Source: Kineococcus gynurae (GTDB taxonomy: Bacteria > Actinomycetota > Actinomycetes > Actinomycetales > Kineococcaceae). Taken from it: a stretch of DNA of 64,000 nt. The DNA lies in the NCBI RefSeq assembly GCF_050871315.1, contig NZ_JBJLRE010000014.1; one strand, written 5' to 3'. The translations under genes were made by a program, and so were the position numbers. Under the pieces are notes generated by a model. The model was not told the DNA's origin, searched no databases, and worked only from the letters and a program-made list of their open reading frames with translations. This document shows positions 8,492 through 16,800 of the stretch, piece after piece. Within the stretch, counting starts at the first letter, position 1. Each line of letters starts with the position of its first letter.

Positions 8492-9310
8492 GAATTAGTG
8501 AGGGGAACCTCACCTGCCGGTCAGGCCAAGCCCCAGGCCGGGGGTGAGCACGAGGAGCGGACCCGCCACCGGGTGCGCACCGCCGTCGCCGAGCTCGGCC
8601 CGGTGACCGCGGCCGCGCTGGCCGAGGTCCTCGGTCTCACCGGTCCGGCCGTCCGTCGCCACCTGGACGCCATGACCGCCGACGGCGTCGTGGAGCCGCG
8701 CGACCCCGCCCCGGGTCGCTCGCGGGGGCGGGGCCGCCCGGCGCGGGAGTACGTGGTGGCCGCGGGCGGGCACGACGGCCTGCCCGCCGGCTACGACGCC
8801 CTGGCGGTGGACGCCCTCGCCTACCTGGCCCGTCGGCACGGTTCGGCCGCCGTCCTCGACTTCGCCGAGGAACGTCTGCAGGCGTTCGAGGAGCACCTGC
8901 GGGCCGCGGTGGCCGAGGTCGAGCGGGCCGGTGGCGGGCCCGAGCAGCGGGTGGCCGCCGTCGCGGCGGCGCTGGCCGACCTCGGCTACGCGGCGTCGGC
9001 CCGCCCGGCCGGGGCGGGAACACCGCTGGCGGGCACCCAGTTGTGCCAGGGGCACTGCCCGGTCCACAAGGTGGCCGAGGAGTTCCCCGAGCTGTGCGAG
9101 GCCGAGGGCCGCGTCTTCGAGCGGGTGCTGGGCACCCGGGTGCAGCGCCTGGCGACGTTGGCCCACGGGGACCACGTCTGCACGACCTTCGTGCCCCACC
9201 AACCCGACGACCCCGAGGACGACCCGGCCGCACCGCGCGACCGGACCCGACTTCCCCTGCTCCCCACCGGGACCGGGGACGAGCACGACGACGGAAGGAT
9301 CACGCCATGA
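8489..9310 (+). CDS. sufR: SufR-type Fe-S cluster-sensing repressor
   Basis: SufR is an ArsR/DeoR-like winged-helix repressor that binds an Fe-S cluster and controls suf genes according to cluster demand. The HTH lies near residues 38-75 (TAAALAEVLGLTGPAVRRHL), followed by a basic GRSRGRGRPAREYVV wing. The C-terminal cysteines are at about C186, C190, C203 and C231. Their spacing of 4, 13 and 28 equals that of the cluster ligands and following Cys in the M. tuberculosis SufR. The GTG at 8489 fits a leaderless transcript; another in-frame GTG lies at 8498. The stop overlaps the sufB start (ATGA), so the operon is autoregulated and translationally coupled. Confidence 0.93.
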   Translation: MELVRGTSPAGQAKPQAGGEHEERTRHRVRTAVAELGPVTAAALAEVLGLTGPAVRRHLDAMTADGVVEPRDPAPGRSRGRGRPAREYVVAAGGHDGLPAGYDALAVDALAYLARRHGSAAVLDFAEERLQAFEEHLRAAVAEVERAGGGPEQRVAAVAAALADLGYAASARPAGAGTPLAGTQLCQGHCPVHKVAEEFPELCEAEGRVFERVLGTRVQRLATLAHGDHVCTTFVPHQPDDPEDDPAAPRDRTRLPLLPTGTGDEHDDGRITP

Positions 9311-10761
9311 CGAGTGCACCCGAGACCCTGACGGTGCCGGGCGAGGCGCCCGAGTTCGCCGGCCCGCCCGAGCTGGAGGGCATGGGCCGCTACCAGTACG
9401 GCTGGGCCGACTCCGACTCCGCCGGGGAGACCGCGCGCCGCGGGCTGTCCGAGGACGTCGTGCGCGACATCTCCGCCAAGAAGAACGAGCCCGAGTGGAT
9501 GCTCGCCCTGCGGCTCAAGGCGCTGCGCCTGTTCGACCGCAAGCCGATGCCGAACTGGGGTTCGGACCTGACCGGCATCGACTTCCAGAACATCAAGTAC
9601 TTCGTGCGGTCCACGGAGAAGCAGGCCACCAGCTGGGACGACCTGCCCGAGGACATCAAGAACACCTACGACCGGCTCGGCATCCCCGAGGCGGAAAAGC
9701 AGCGTCTGATCGCGGGCGTCGCGGCGCAGTACGAGTCCGAGGTCGTCTACCACCAGATCCGCGAGGACCTGGAGGAGAAGGGTGTCATCTTCGTCGACAC
9801 CGACACCGGCCTGCGCGAGCACGAGGAGCTCTTCAAGGAGTACTTCGGGACCGTCATCCCCGTCGGGGACAACAAGTTCGCCTCGCTGAACACCGCTGTG
9901 TGGTCCGGCGGCTCGTTCATCTACGTGCCCAAGGGCGTCCACGTCGACATCCCGCTGCAGGCCTACTTCCGGATCAACACCGAGAACATGGGCCAGTTCG
10001 AGCGGACGCTGATCATCGCGGACGAGGACTCCTACGTCCACTACGTGGAGGGGTGCACCGCGCCCATCTACCAGTCGGACTCGCTGCACTCCGCGGTCGT
10101 CGAGATCGTCGTGAAGAAGAACGCCCGCGTGCGGTACACGACCATCCAGAACTGGTCGAACAACGTCTACAACCTGGTGACCAAGCGGGCCACGGCCGCC
10201 GAGGGCGCCACCATGGAGTGGATCGACGGCAACATCGGCTCCAAGGTCACCATGAAGTACCCGGCCGTCTACCTGATGGGCGAGCACGCCAAGGGCGAGA
10301 CCCTGTCCATCGCGATGGCCGGTGAGGGCCAGCACCAGGACGCGGGCGCCAAGATGGTCCACGCCGCCCCGCACACCGCGAGCTCGATCGTCTCCAAGTC
10401 GATCGCCCGCGGCGGGGGCCGGACCTCCTACCGGGGCCTCATCCAGGTCCTCGAGGGCGCCCACCACTCGGCCTCGACGGTGCGCTGCGACGCCCTCCTG
10501 GTCGACACGATCTCCCGTTCGGACACCTACCCCTACAACGACATCCGCGAGGACGACGTCGTGATGGGGCACGAGGCGACCGTCTCCAAGGTGTCCGACG
10601 ACCAGCTCTTCTACCTCATGAGCCGGGGCATGGCCGAGGACGAGGCCATGGCCATGATCGTGCGCGGGTTCATCGAGCCCGTCGCGCGCGAGCTGCCCAT
10701 GGAGTACGCGCTGGAACTGAACCGCCTGATCGAGCTGCAGATGGAAGGTGCCGTCGGCTGA
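9307..10761 (+). CDS. sufB: Fe-S cluster scaffold component SufB
   Basis: SufB is the core subunit of the SufBCD scaffold that builds Fe-S clusters in the cytosol. The 484 residues cover the full family, including YQYGWADSDSAG near the N-terminus, the GGSFIYVPKGVHV strand and the C-terminal ending ELNRLIELQMEG. The right-handed beta-helix core region spans roughly residues 150-430. The ATG overlaps the sufR stop and is preceded by GGAAGGA. The next gene begins within its stop codon (TGATG), so stoichiometric expression with sufD is likely. Confidence 0.98.
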   Translation: MTSAPETLTVPGEAPEFAGPPELEGMGRYQYGWADSDSAGETARRGLSEDVVRDISAKKNEPEWMLALRLKALRLFDRKPMPNWGSDLTGIDFQNIKYFVRSTEKQATSWDDLPEDIKNTYDRLGIPEAEKQRLIAGVAAQYESEVVYHQIREDLEEKGVIFVDTDTGLREHEELFKEYFGTVIPVGDNKFASLNTAVWSGGSFIYVPKGVHVDIPLQAYFRINTENMGQFERTLIIADEDSYVHYVEGCTAPIYQSDSLHSAVVEIVVKKNARVRYTTIQNWSNNVYNLVTKRATAAEGATMEWIDGNIGSKVTMKYPAVYLMGEHAKGETLSIAMAGEGQHQDAGAKMVHAAPHTASSIVSKSIARGGGRTSYRGLIQVLEGAHHSASTVRCDALLVDTISRSDTYPYNDIREDDVVMGHEATVSKVSDDQLFYLMSRGMAEDEAMAMIVRGFIEPVARELPMEYALELNRLIELQMEGAVG

Positions 10762-11993
10762 TGACCGTGCTGGAACAGGGGTTCGACAACCCCGCAAGCC
10801 CCACCCCGGGGGCGAAGGCCCACTCCCACGGGGCGGGGGTCGTGCCGGAGGCCAGCCGCGCCGAACGCCGGACCTCGTTCTCGGTCGCGGACTTCCCCGT
10901 CCCGACCGGGCGCGAGGAGGAGTGGAAGTTCTCGCCGCTGCGCGACCTCGCGCCGCTGTTCGAGGACGCCGCGGCCGGTTCGCCGACCGTCAGCGTGTCC
11001 GCCCCCGACGGGGTCGAGCACCGCACCGGGACCCCGGCCGAGATCGACGCCGGCACGGCGTTCGTGCCCGGTGACCGGGCCGCGGCCGCGGGCTGGGCCT
11101 CGACCACCGAGGCCCACCTGGTGTCCGTCCCGGCCGAGCTGGAGCTCGACGCCCCCGTCGTGGTGACGCTGCGCGGCAGCGCCGACGAGCTGACCTCCGG
11201 CCACGTCGTGATCGAGGCCGGCCACCACGCCAGGGGTCTCGTCGTCCTCGCCCACCAGGGCTCGGGGCGCCACCGCGGCAACGTCGAGGTCCGCACCGGT
11301 GACGGGGCCGAGATCACCGTCGTCTCGCTGCAGGAGTGGGAGCCCGACGCGGTCCAGGTGGCCCAGCACGACGTGCGGGTCGGGCGCGACGCGACCGTCA
11401 AGCACATCGCCGTCTCCCTCGGCGGCAAGGCCGTGCGCCTCTCGGTGAACGTGACCTACGCCGGTCCCGGCGGGTCGGCCACCGTCCTCGGCGTCTACTT
11501 CGCCGACGCCGCGCAGCACCTGGAGCACCGGCAGTTCATCGACCACGAGGCCCCGAACTGCACCAGCTACGTCGAGTACAAGGGCGCGCTGCAGGGCGAC
11601 TCGGCCCACGCCGTCTGGATCGGTGACGTCCTCATCCGCGCCGCGGCCGAGGGCACCGAGACCTACGAGCTGAACCGCAACCTCGTCCTGACCGACGGGG
11701 CGCGGGCCGACTCCGTGCCGAACCTCGAGATCGAGACCGGCGAGATCGTCGGCGCCGGGCACGCCTCGGCCACCGGGCGTTTCGACGACGAGCAGCTGTT
11801 CTACCTGCAGGCCCGCGGGATCCCCGAGGACGAGGCGCGCCGCCTGGTCGTGCGCGGGTTCTTCGCCGACATCGTCGACAAGATCGGCGTCCCGGAGATC
11901 TCCGAGCGGCTCATGGCCACCATCGAGGCCGAGCTGGCCGCGGGTTCCGCCCCGGCCGCCACCCCCATCGCTTCCACGTTCGAGGAGAACTGA
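10761..11993 (+). CDS. sufD: Fe-S cluster assembly protein SufD
   Basis: SufD is the SufB paralogue that completes the SufBC2D complex and is needed for iron acquisition by the scaffold. The 410-residue protein has the family's variable N-terminal third with GREEEWKFSPLRDL near residue 50. A beta-helix core follows, then a C-terminal segment ATGRFDDEQLFYLQARGIPE that resembles SufB. The ATG overlaps the sufB stop by one base. sufC follows with no gap. Similarity to SufB in the last third supports the assignment. Confidence 0.96.
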   Translation: MTVLEQGFDNPASPTPGAKAHSHGAGVVPEASRAERRTSFSVADFPVPTGREEEWKFSPLRDLAPLFEDAAAGSPTVSVSAPDGVEHRTGTPAEIDAGTAFVPGDRAAAAGWASTTEAHLVSVPAELELDAPVVVTLRGSADELTSGHVVIEAGHHARGLVVLAHQGSGRHRGNVEVRTGDGAEITVVSLQEWEPDAVQVAQHDVRVGRDATVKHIAVSLGGKAVRLSVNVTYAGPGGSATVLGVYFADAAQHLEHRQFIDHEAPNCTSYVEYKGALQGDSAHAVWIGDVLIRAAAEGTETYELNRNLVLTDGARADSVPNLEIETGEIVGAGHASATGRFDDEQLFYLQARGIPEDEARRLVVRGFFADIVDKIGVPEISERLMATIEAELAAGSAPAATPIASTFEEN

Positions 11994-12755
11994 ATGTCCA
12001 CCCTGGAGATCCGCGACCTCCACGTCACGGTCGACGAGGCCGACGGCGGCACCAAGGAGATCCTGCGCGGGGTCGACCTCACCATCGCCTCCGGCGAGGT
12101 GCACGCGATCATGGGCCCCAACGGGTCGGGCAAGTCGACGTTGGCCTACTCGATCGCCGGGCACCCCAAGTACACCGTGACCGGCGGGTCGGTGACCCTC
12201 GACGGGGCCGACGTGCTGGAGATGTCGGTGGACGAGCGGGCCCGGGCCGGCCTGTTCCTGGCCATGCAGTACCCGGTCGAGGTCCCCGGCGTGACGGTCT
12301 CGAACTTCCTGCGCACCGCGAAGACGGCCATCGACGGCGAGGCGCCCAAGCTGCGCACGTGGGTCAAGGACGTCAAGCAGGCCATGGACGGGCTGCGCAT
12401 GGACCCGAGCTTCGCCGAGCGCAACGTGAACGAGCACTTCTCCGGCGGTGAGAAGAAGCGTCACGAGATCCTGCAGATGGAGCTGCTCAAGCCGAAGTTC
12501 GCCGTCCTCGACGAGACCGACTCCGGCCTCGACGTCGACGCGCTGAAGATCGTGTCCGAGGGCGTCAACCGGGCCCTCGCCGGCGGTCAGAACCCCGGCG
12601 TCCTGCTGATCACGCACTACACGCGGATCCTGCGCTACATCAAGCCCGACTTCGTGCACGTCTTCGTCGACGGTCGCGTCGCCGAGCAGGGCGGTCCGGA
12701 ACTGGCCGACTCCCTCGAGGAGACCGGGTACGACCGCTTCCTGGCCAAGGCCTGA
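11994..12755 (+). CDS. sufC: Fe-S assembly ATPase SufC
   Basis: SufC is the ABC-type ATPase that dimerises within SufBC2D and drives conformational change in the scaffold. In 253 residues it has Walker A GPNGSGKSTL, the signature SGGEKKRHEILQM, Walker B FAVLDETDSGLD and the H-loop ITHYTRIL, all typical of SufC rather than transporter ATPases. The ATG directly abuts the sufD stop. After it the usual actinobacterial next genes, sufS and sufU, are missing; only a sufT-like gene follows. Confidence 0.98.
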   Translation: MSTLEIRDLHVTVDEADGGTKEILRGVDLTIASGEVHAIMGPNGSGKSTLAYSIAGHPKYTVTGGSVTLDGADVLEMSVDERARAGLFLAMQYPVEVPGVTVSNFLRTAKTAIDGEAPKLRTWVKDVKQAMDGLRMDPSFAERNVNEHFSGGEKKRHEILQMELLKPKFAVLDETDSGLDVDALKIVSEGVNRALAGGQNPGVLLITHYTRILRYIKPDFVHVFVDGRVAEQGGPELADSLEETGYDRFLAKA

Positions 12756-12768
12756 GCGGGGCGCGGGG

Positions 12769-13116
12769 ATGACCGAGACCGCGACGCCCGCCCCCGGCGG
12801 CCCCACCCCGGCCGAGGTGGCCGAGGTCGAGGAGGCCCTCAAGGACGTCATGGACCCCGAACTGGGGATCAACGTCGTCGACCTGGGCCTCATCTACGGC
12901 CTGACCGTGACCCCGGACAACGTCGCCGTCATCGACATGACGCTGACCAGCGCGGCCTGCCCGCTGACCGACGTCATCGAGGACCAGACGGCCCAGGCGC
13001 TGCTCGACGTGGTCGCCGACCACCGGATCAACTGGGTCTGGATGCCGCCGTGGGGTCCCGAGAAGATCACCGACGACGGCCGTGACCAGCTGCGGGCGCT
13101 GGGGTTCAACGTCTGA
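12769..13116 (+). CDS. sufT: MIP18/DUF59 family Fe-S assembly factor (SufT-like)
   Basis: Proteins of this family help insert or mature Fe-S clusters. The 115-residue protein is an almost complete DUF59 domain: EALKDVMDPELGINVVDLG, then the conserved Cys loop MTLTSAACPLTDVIEDQ, and the C-terminal VWMPPWGPEKI. The ATG is 14 bp after sufC with a G-rich ribosome site. It ends the operon, just before a strong hairpin terminator. In M. tuberculosis the equivalent gene follows sufS and sufU, which are not here. Confidence 0.93.
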   Translation: MTETATPAPGGPTPAEVAEVEEALKDVMDPELGINVVDLGLIYGLTVTPDNVAVIDMTLTSAACPLTDVIEDQTAQALLDVVADHRINWVWMPPWGPEKITDDGRDQLRALGFNV

Positions 13117-13143
13117 GCCCCGGCCCCGCTCCGGCGGACGATC

Positions 13144-13177
13144 GAAGGCCCGCCCCCTCACCGGGGGGCGGGCCTTC
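13144..13177 (+). terminator. Strong hairpin terminator of the suf operon
   Basis: A perfect 14-bp stem (GAAGGCCCGCCCCC against its complement) encloses a 6-base loop (TCACCG). It sits 28 bp after sufT and before the convergent chemoreceptor gene, so it may stop transcription from both sides. No long T-run follows, as is common in very GC-rich genomes. Confidence 0.85.
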
Positions 13178-13215
13178 GTCGTTCGTGGCGTGGTGGGTGG
13201 GGTGTTCCGTGGGGG

Positions 13216-14667
13216 TCAGTACCGGAAGGTGGAGACCAGGTCGCGCAGCTCCGTGGCGACGCTGGAGACCTTCCCGACGGTGGTGGACTCGACGGAGCCG
13301 TGACCGAGGTCGTGGCCGGTAGAGGCGACCTCGTGGACGTTGCGGACCATCTCGGCGGTGGTGACCGACTGCTCCTCGACGGCGGCGGCGATGGTGGTCT
13401 GCAAGGCGTCGATGCGGGCGATGACCTCGGAGATCTCGCTGATCGCCTCGGTGGCGGCGGCGGTGTCGGACTGGGTCGCGGAGACGCGGGAGGTGATGTC
13501 CTCGGTCGCCCGCGCGGTCTGCTGGGCCAGTTCCTTCACCTCACCGGCGACGACGGCGAAACCCTTGCCGGCGTCGCCGGCGCGGGCGGCCTCGATGGTG
13601 GCGTTGAGGGCCAGCAGGTTGGTCTGCTCGGCGATGGAGGTGATGAGGCGGACCACGTCACCGATCTCGCGGCTGGAGGTGTCGAGGCGGCGCAGGGTGT
13701 CGTCGGTGGCCTGGGTGACGGTGACGGCCTGGGCGGCGACGGCGGAGGCGTCGGCGGTCGAGGTGGAGATCTCACGGATGGCGGCGGTCATCTCCTCGCC
13801 GGCGGCGGCGACGGTGCCCATGTTGGCGGTGAGGGCCATGGAGGTATCGGCCAGCGTGCCGGAGTGCCCGACGATCTGGGCGAGGACCTGGCCGAGGCGT
13901 TCGGTGCTGCGGTCCAGGGCCTGACCCATCTCGGCCAGGTCGTCGCGGCCGGTGAGGGCGACGCGCTGGTCGAGGCGCCCGTCGGCGAGGCCGGTGACGA
14001 CCTCACGGATGCGACCCAACGGACCGGTGATGCTGCGGGCCAGCAGGACGCAGGCCCCGACCCCGAGGAGGAGGGCGACGAGGGCGACACCCGCGGACAG
14101 CTCGATGGCGCGCTGCGCGGCGGCGCTGCCGGCGTCGGCGGCCGCGTCGGCGGCGGCGCTGTCGGCGTCGGAGGCCTTGAGCAGGTCGGCCTGCAGCTCC
14201 TCGCGCAGCGGACCGGCCTTCTCGGCCCGCTTGGCGGAGAACGCGCGGACGTCGCCGGCCAGCGGGACCAGCTCGTCGCGGGCCGCGCGGTACTGGGTCA
14301 CGTCGTCGGCCATCTCGGCGACGGCCGCGGCGCCGATGGCCGGGTCGTGCTTGCGCCATTCGGCGAAGGCGCTGTCGAGGGAGGCGTCGTCGGCGGCCAT
14401 GGCCGCCTGCACCTTGGCGGTCGCGTCGGCGTCACCGGCGGCGAGGGGGAGGTCGCTGAGGCTCTTGGTGATGCGGGTGAAGTAGAAGTTGACCTGCCCG
14501 ACCGACTTCACGGCCAGCAGCTCCTTGCTGTAGAGGCTCTGCAGCCGCTGCGCCCCGGCGTTGAGCTGCACCGCCGAGAAGACGCTCAGCCCCGCCATCA
14601 GGGCGAGCACCAGGCCGAAGGCCACCGCCAGCTTCGACACGACCCGCAGGTCGTTGAGTCGGGACAT
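13216..14667 (-). CDS. Methyl-accepting chemotaxis protein
   Basis: This is a transmembrane chemoreceptor that signals to CheA/CheW. The 483-residue protein has helix 1 (about 15-35), a helical extracytoplasmic sensor of the four-helix-bundle type (about 40-190), helix 2 (about 195-215, VALVALLLGVGACVLLARS), a HAMP region, and a long cytoplasmic coiled coil. The conserved hairpin tip reads VRLITSIAEQTNLLALNATI. The start is the ATG at 14667. No che genes are nearby. A FliA-like promoter lies upstream, which ties the gene to the motility regulon. The ligand is unknown. Confidence 0.95.
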   Translation of the reverse strand: MSRLNDLRVVSKLAVAFGLVLALMAGLSVFSAVQLNAGAQRLQSLYSKELLAVKSVGQVNFYFTRITKSLSDLPLAAGDADATAKVQAAMAADDASLDSAFAEWRKHDPAIGAAAVAEMADDVTQYRAARDELVPLAGDVRAFSAKRAEKAGPLREELQADLLKASDADSAAADAAADAGSAAAQRAIELSAGVALVALLLGVGACVLLARSITGPLGRIREVVTGLADGRLDQRVALTGRDDLAEMGQALDRSTERLGQVLAQIVGHSGTLADTSMALTANMGTVAAAGEEMTAAIREISTSTADASAVAAQAVTVTQATDDTLRRLDTSSREIGDVVRLITSIAEQTNLLALNATIEAARAGDAGKGFAVVAGEVKELAQQTARATEDITSRVSATQSDTAAATEAISEISEVIARIDALQTTIAAAVEEQSVTTAEMVRNVHEVASTGHDLGHGSVESTTVGKVSSVATELRDLVSTFRY

Positions 14668-14716
14668 CCGTTTCCCACGCTTCCGTACCGCCCCGACCGC
14701 TTCGAGGCCCCGCGTA

Positions 14717-14746
14717 CTTCTTCGGCAGGCCGCGCGATCTCTTGAG
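14717..14746 (-). promoter_or_regulatory. Putative FliA (sigma-28 family) promoter of the chemoreceptor gene
   Basis: On the minus strand CTCA (14746-14743), 16 bases, then GCCGAA (14726-14721) followed by GAAG. This fits the CTCA-N15-17-GCCGAA pattern that I recall for FliA-dependent genes in Actinoplanes, and the general TAAA-N15-GCCGATAA consensus. The leader to ATG 14667 would be about 40 bases. Confidence 0.65.
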
Positions 14747-14793
14747 CCGGTGGTCGGCCCCGCTCGGGGCCCCGGGGTCCCCCGCGCGGACCG

Positions 14794-14799
14794 TAGGAT
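14794..14799 (+). promoter_or_regulatory. -10 element of the ABC-F leader
   Basis: TAGGAT, then eight bases, then a GTG at 14808. The transcript would begin at or next to the GTG of the leader ORF. Confidence 0.5.
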
Positions 14800-14807
14800 G
14801 GTTCCTC

Positions 14808-14873
14808 GTGTCCTGCCGCCCCGCCCTCCTGCCGTCCGTCGTGCGACCCGGGAAGCGGGGGACCCGCGCGTGA
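14808..14873 (+). CDS. Possible leaderless leader peptide ahead of the ABC-F gene
   Basis: A 21-codon frame opens with GTG at the expected transcription start and encodes a basic peptide, VSCRPALLPSVVRPGKRGTRA. Its stop codon overlaps the ABC-F start as GTGA (14870-14873). Ribosomes finishing the peptide could reinitiate on the ABC-F gene, and stalling within it could regulate that step. Antibiotic-resistance ABC-F genes in Firmicutes are known to use leader peptides. Here the evidence is only position and overlap, so the peptide is a hypothesis. Confidence 0.4.
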   Translation: MSCRPALLPSVVRPGKRGTRA

Positions 14874-16468
14874 TCGTCGCGAGCGACGTCGAGCTGCGGG
14901 CCGGTGCCCGGCTGCTCATGGCCGACGTGACCTTCCGGGTCGCGGCGGGGGACCGGATCGGGCTGGTCGGGCGCAACGGCGCCGGCAAGACGACCCTGAC
15001 CAAGGTCCTCGCCGGTGAGGGCCAGCCCGCCGCCGGGCAGGTCAGCCGTTCCGGGGAGATCGGGTACCTGCCGCAGGACCCCCGCGCCGGCGACCCCGAG
15101 ATGCTCGCCCGCGACCGGATCCTGTCCGCGCGCGGGTTGGACGACGTGGTCACCCGGCTGCGTCGGGCCGAGACCGAGATGGCCAGCGAGGACCCGAAGG
15201 TCCGCGACCGGGCCATGGACCGCTACGCCAAGCTGGACGCGCGGTTCGTGGCCATGGGTGGCTACACCGCCGAGAGCGAGGCCGCCCGCATCTGCCACAA
15301 CCTCAACCTGCCCGACCGCATTCTCGACCAGCCGCTCAAGACGCTCTCGGGCGGGCAGCGCCGCCGGGTCGAGCTGGCCCGCATCCTGTTCTCGCAGAGC
15401 GAGACCCTGCTGCTGGACGAGCCGACCAACCACCTCGACGCCGACTCGATCACCTGGCTGCGCGAGCACCTGCGCAACTACGGCGGTGGTCTCGTGGTCA
15501 TCAGCCACGACGTGGAGCTGCTCGAGGTCGTGGTCAACCGGGTGTTCCACCTCGACGCCAACCGGGCCCGGATCGACCTCTACAACGTGGGCTGGAAGAA
15601 CTACCTGAAGCAGCGCGACACCGACGAGAAGCGGCGGCAGCGCGAACGGGCCAACGCCGAGAAGAAGGCCGGGGCGCTGCTCGCCCAGGCCGACAAGATG
15701 CGGGCCAAGGCCACCAAGGCGGTGGCCGCGCAGAACATGGCCAAGCGGGCCGAGCGGCTCATGGGCGGGCTGGAGGAGGTGCGGGTCCAGGACAAGGTCG
15801 CCAAGCTGAGGTTCCCGACCCCGGCCCCCTGCGGGAAGACCCCGCTCATGGCCGAGGGGCTGTCCAAGTCCTACGGGTCGTTAGAGATCTTCACGAGCGT
15901 GGACCTGGCCATCGACCGCGGGTCGCGCGTGGTGGTGCTCGGGCTCAACGGGGCCGGCAAGACCACCCTGCTGCGGATGCTCGGCGGGGTCGAGCGGCCC
16001 GACTCCGGCCGGCTCGTCCCCGGCCACGGGCTGAAGATCGGCTACTACGCCCAGGAGCACGAGACGCTGGACCACGACCGCACGGTCCTGGAGAACATGC
16101 GCTCGGCGGCCCCCGACCTCGACGACACCCGGGTGCGGACCACGCTGGGCTCCTTCCTCTTCTCCGGCGAGGACGTGGACAAGCCGGCGGGGGTCCTCTC
16201 CGGCGGGGAGAAGACGCGGCTGGCCCTGGCCACGCTCGTCGTCTCCAGCGCCAACGTCCTGCTGCTGGACGAGCCCACGAACAACCTCGACCCGGCCAGC
16301 CGCGCCGAGATCCTGGACGCGCTGGCCCACTTCGAGGGGGCGGTCGTCCTGGTCACGCACGACGAGGGGGCCGTCGAGGCGCTCAACCCGGAGCGGGTCG
16401 TCCTGCTCCCCGACGGGGTCGAGGACCTCTGGAACGCGGAGTACGCCGAGCTCGTGTCGCTGGCCTGA
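14870..16468 (+). CDS. ABC-F family ribosome-associated ATPase
   Basis: ABC-F proteins have two fused ATPase domains and no membrane part; they act on the ribosome as translation factors or antibiotic-protection proteins. Domain 1 has Walker A GRNGAGKTTL, signature LSGGQRRRVELARI and Walker B TLLLDEPTNHLD. A charged linker follows (about residues 240-310, rich in K/R/A), then domain 2 with GLNGAGKTTL, LSGGEKTRLALA and VLLLDEPTNNLD. The 532-residue protein lacks a long C-terminal tail. The start is a GTG within a GTGA overlap with the leader ORF. Whether it is housekeeping or a resistance factor is not decidable here. Confidence 0.94.
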   Translation: MIVASDVELRAGARLLMADVTFRVAAGDRIGLVGRNGAGKTTLTKVLAGEGQPAAGQVSRSGEIGYLPQDPRAGDPEMLARDRILSARGLDDVVTRLRRAETEMASEDPKVRDRAMDRYAKLDARFVAMGGYTAESEAARICHNLNLPDRILDQPLKTLSGGQRRRVELARILFSQSETLLLDEPTNHLDADSITWLREHLRNYGGGLVVISHDVELLEVVVNRVFHLDANRARIDLYNVGWKNYLKQRDTDEKRRQRERANAEKKAGALLAQADKMRAKATKAVAAQNMAKRAERLMGGLEEVRVQDKVAKLRFPTPAPCGKTPLMAEGLSKSYGSLEIFTSVDLAIDRGSRVVVLGLNGAGKTTLLRMLGGVERPDSGRLVPGHGLKIGYYAQEHETLDHDRTVLENMRSAAPDLDDTRVRTTLGSFLFSGEDVDKPAGVLSGGEKTRLALATLVVSSANVLLLDEPTNNLDPASRAEILDALAHFEGAVVLVTHDEGAVEALNPERVVLLPDGVEDLWNAEYAELVSLA

Positions 16469-16503
16469 TCGCGATCGGATGAGAGATGTCCGATAGTTTG
16501 CTG

Positions 16504-16529
16504 AACGCACCACGTTCGAGTGGTGCGTT
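16504..16529. terminator. Stem-loop between the ABC-F and HTH genes
   Basis: AACGCACCAC pairs perfectly with GTGGTGCGTT around a 6-base loop, GTTCGA. A shorter inverted repeat, ATCGGA/TCCGAT, lies just upstream at 16474-16494. There is no T-run. It could terminate ABC-F transcription or act in the leader of the HTH gene. Confidence 0.5.
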
Positions 16530-16578
16530 GGCGAAGGTGTGGTGACCATGGTGCCCACACCCACACGAGGAGGTCGGA

Positions 16579-16800
16579 ATGACCGAGGCAACCAAGAGGG
16601 GCGCGCGCCTGACGGGCGCCGAGCGTGACGAGTTGGCGTCGACGCTGTCCCAGGGATATTCCGAGGGCAAGAGCATCCGTGCGCTGGCCGAGGAGAGTGG
16701 GCGGTCCTACGGGTTCGTCCACCGCATCCTGAGCGAGAGCGACGTTTCGCTGCGCAGCCGCGGCGGCGCGACCCGCGGAAGGGCCAAGACCGAGGGCTGA
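16579..16800 (+). CDS. Small helix-turn-helix protein
   Basis: This 73-residue protein is a helix-turn-helix DNA-binding module of a kind widely conserved in actinobacteria. The HTH spans residues about 34-56 (SIRALAEESGRSYGFVHRIL), flanked by a basic N-terminus and the basic tail RSRGGATRGRAKTEG. An excellent ribosome site, AGGAGG, lies eight bases before the ATG. It stands alone downstream of the ABC-F gene. Its DNA target is unknown. The tail suggests tight non-specific DNA contact, but that is inference. Confidence 0.88.
   Translation: MTEATKRGARLTGAERDELASTLSQGYSEGKSIRALAEESGRSYGFVHRILSESDVSLRSRGGATRGRAKTEG

Noticed and set aside
13144..13177. The long suf hairpin as a riboswitch or CRISPR-like repeat
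   Set aside because: Single copy, perfect stem, and position right after the last gene fit a terminator.
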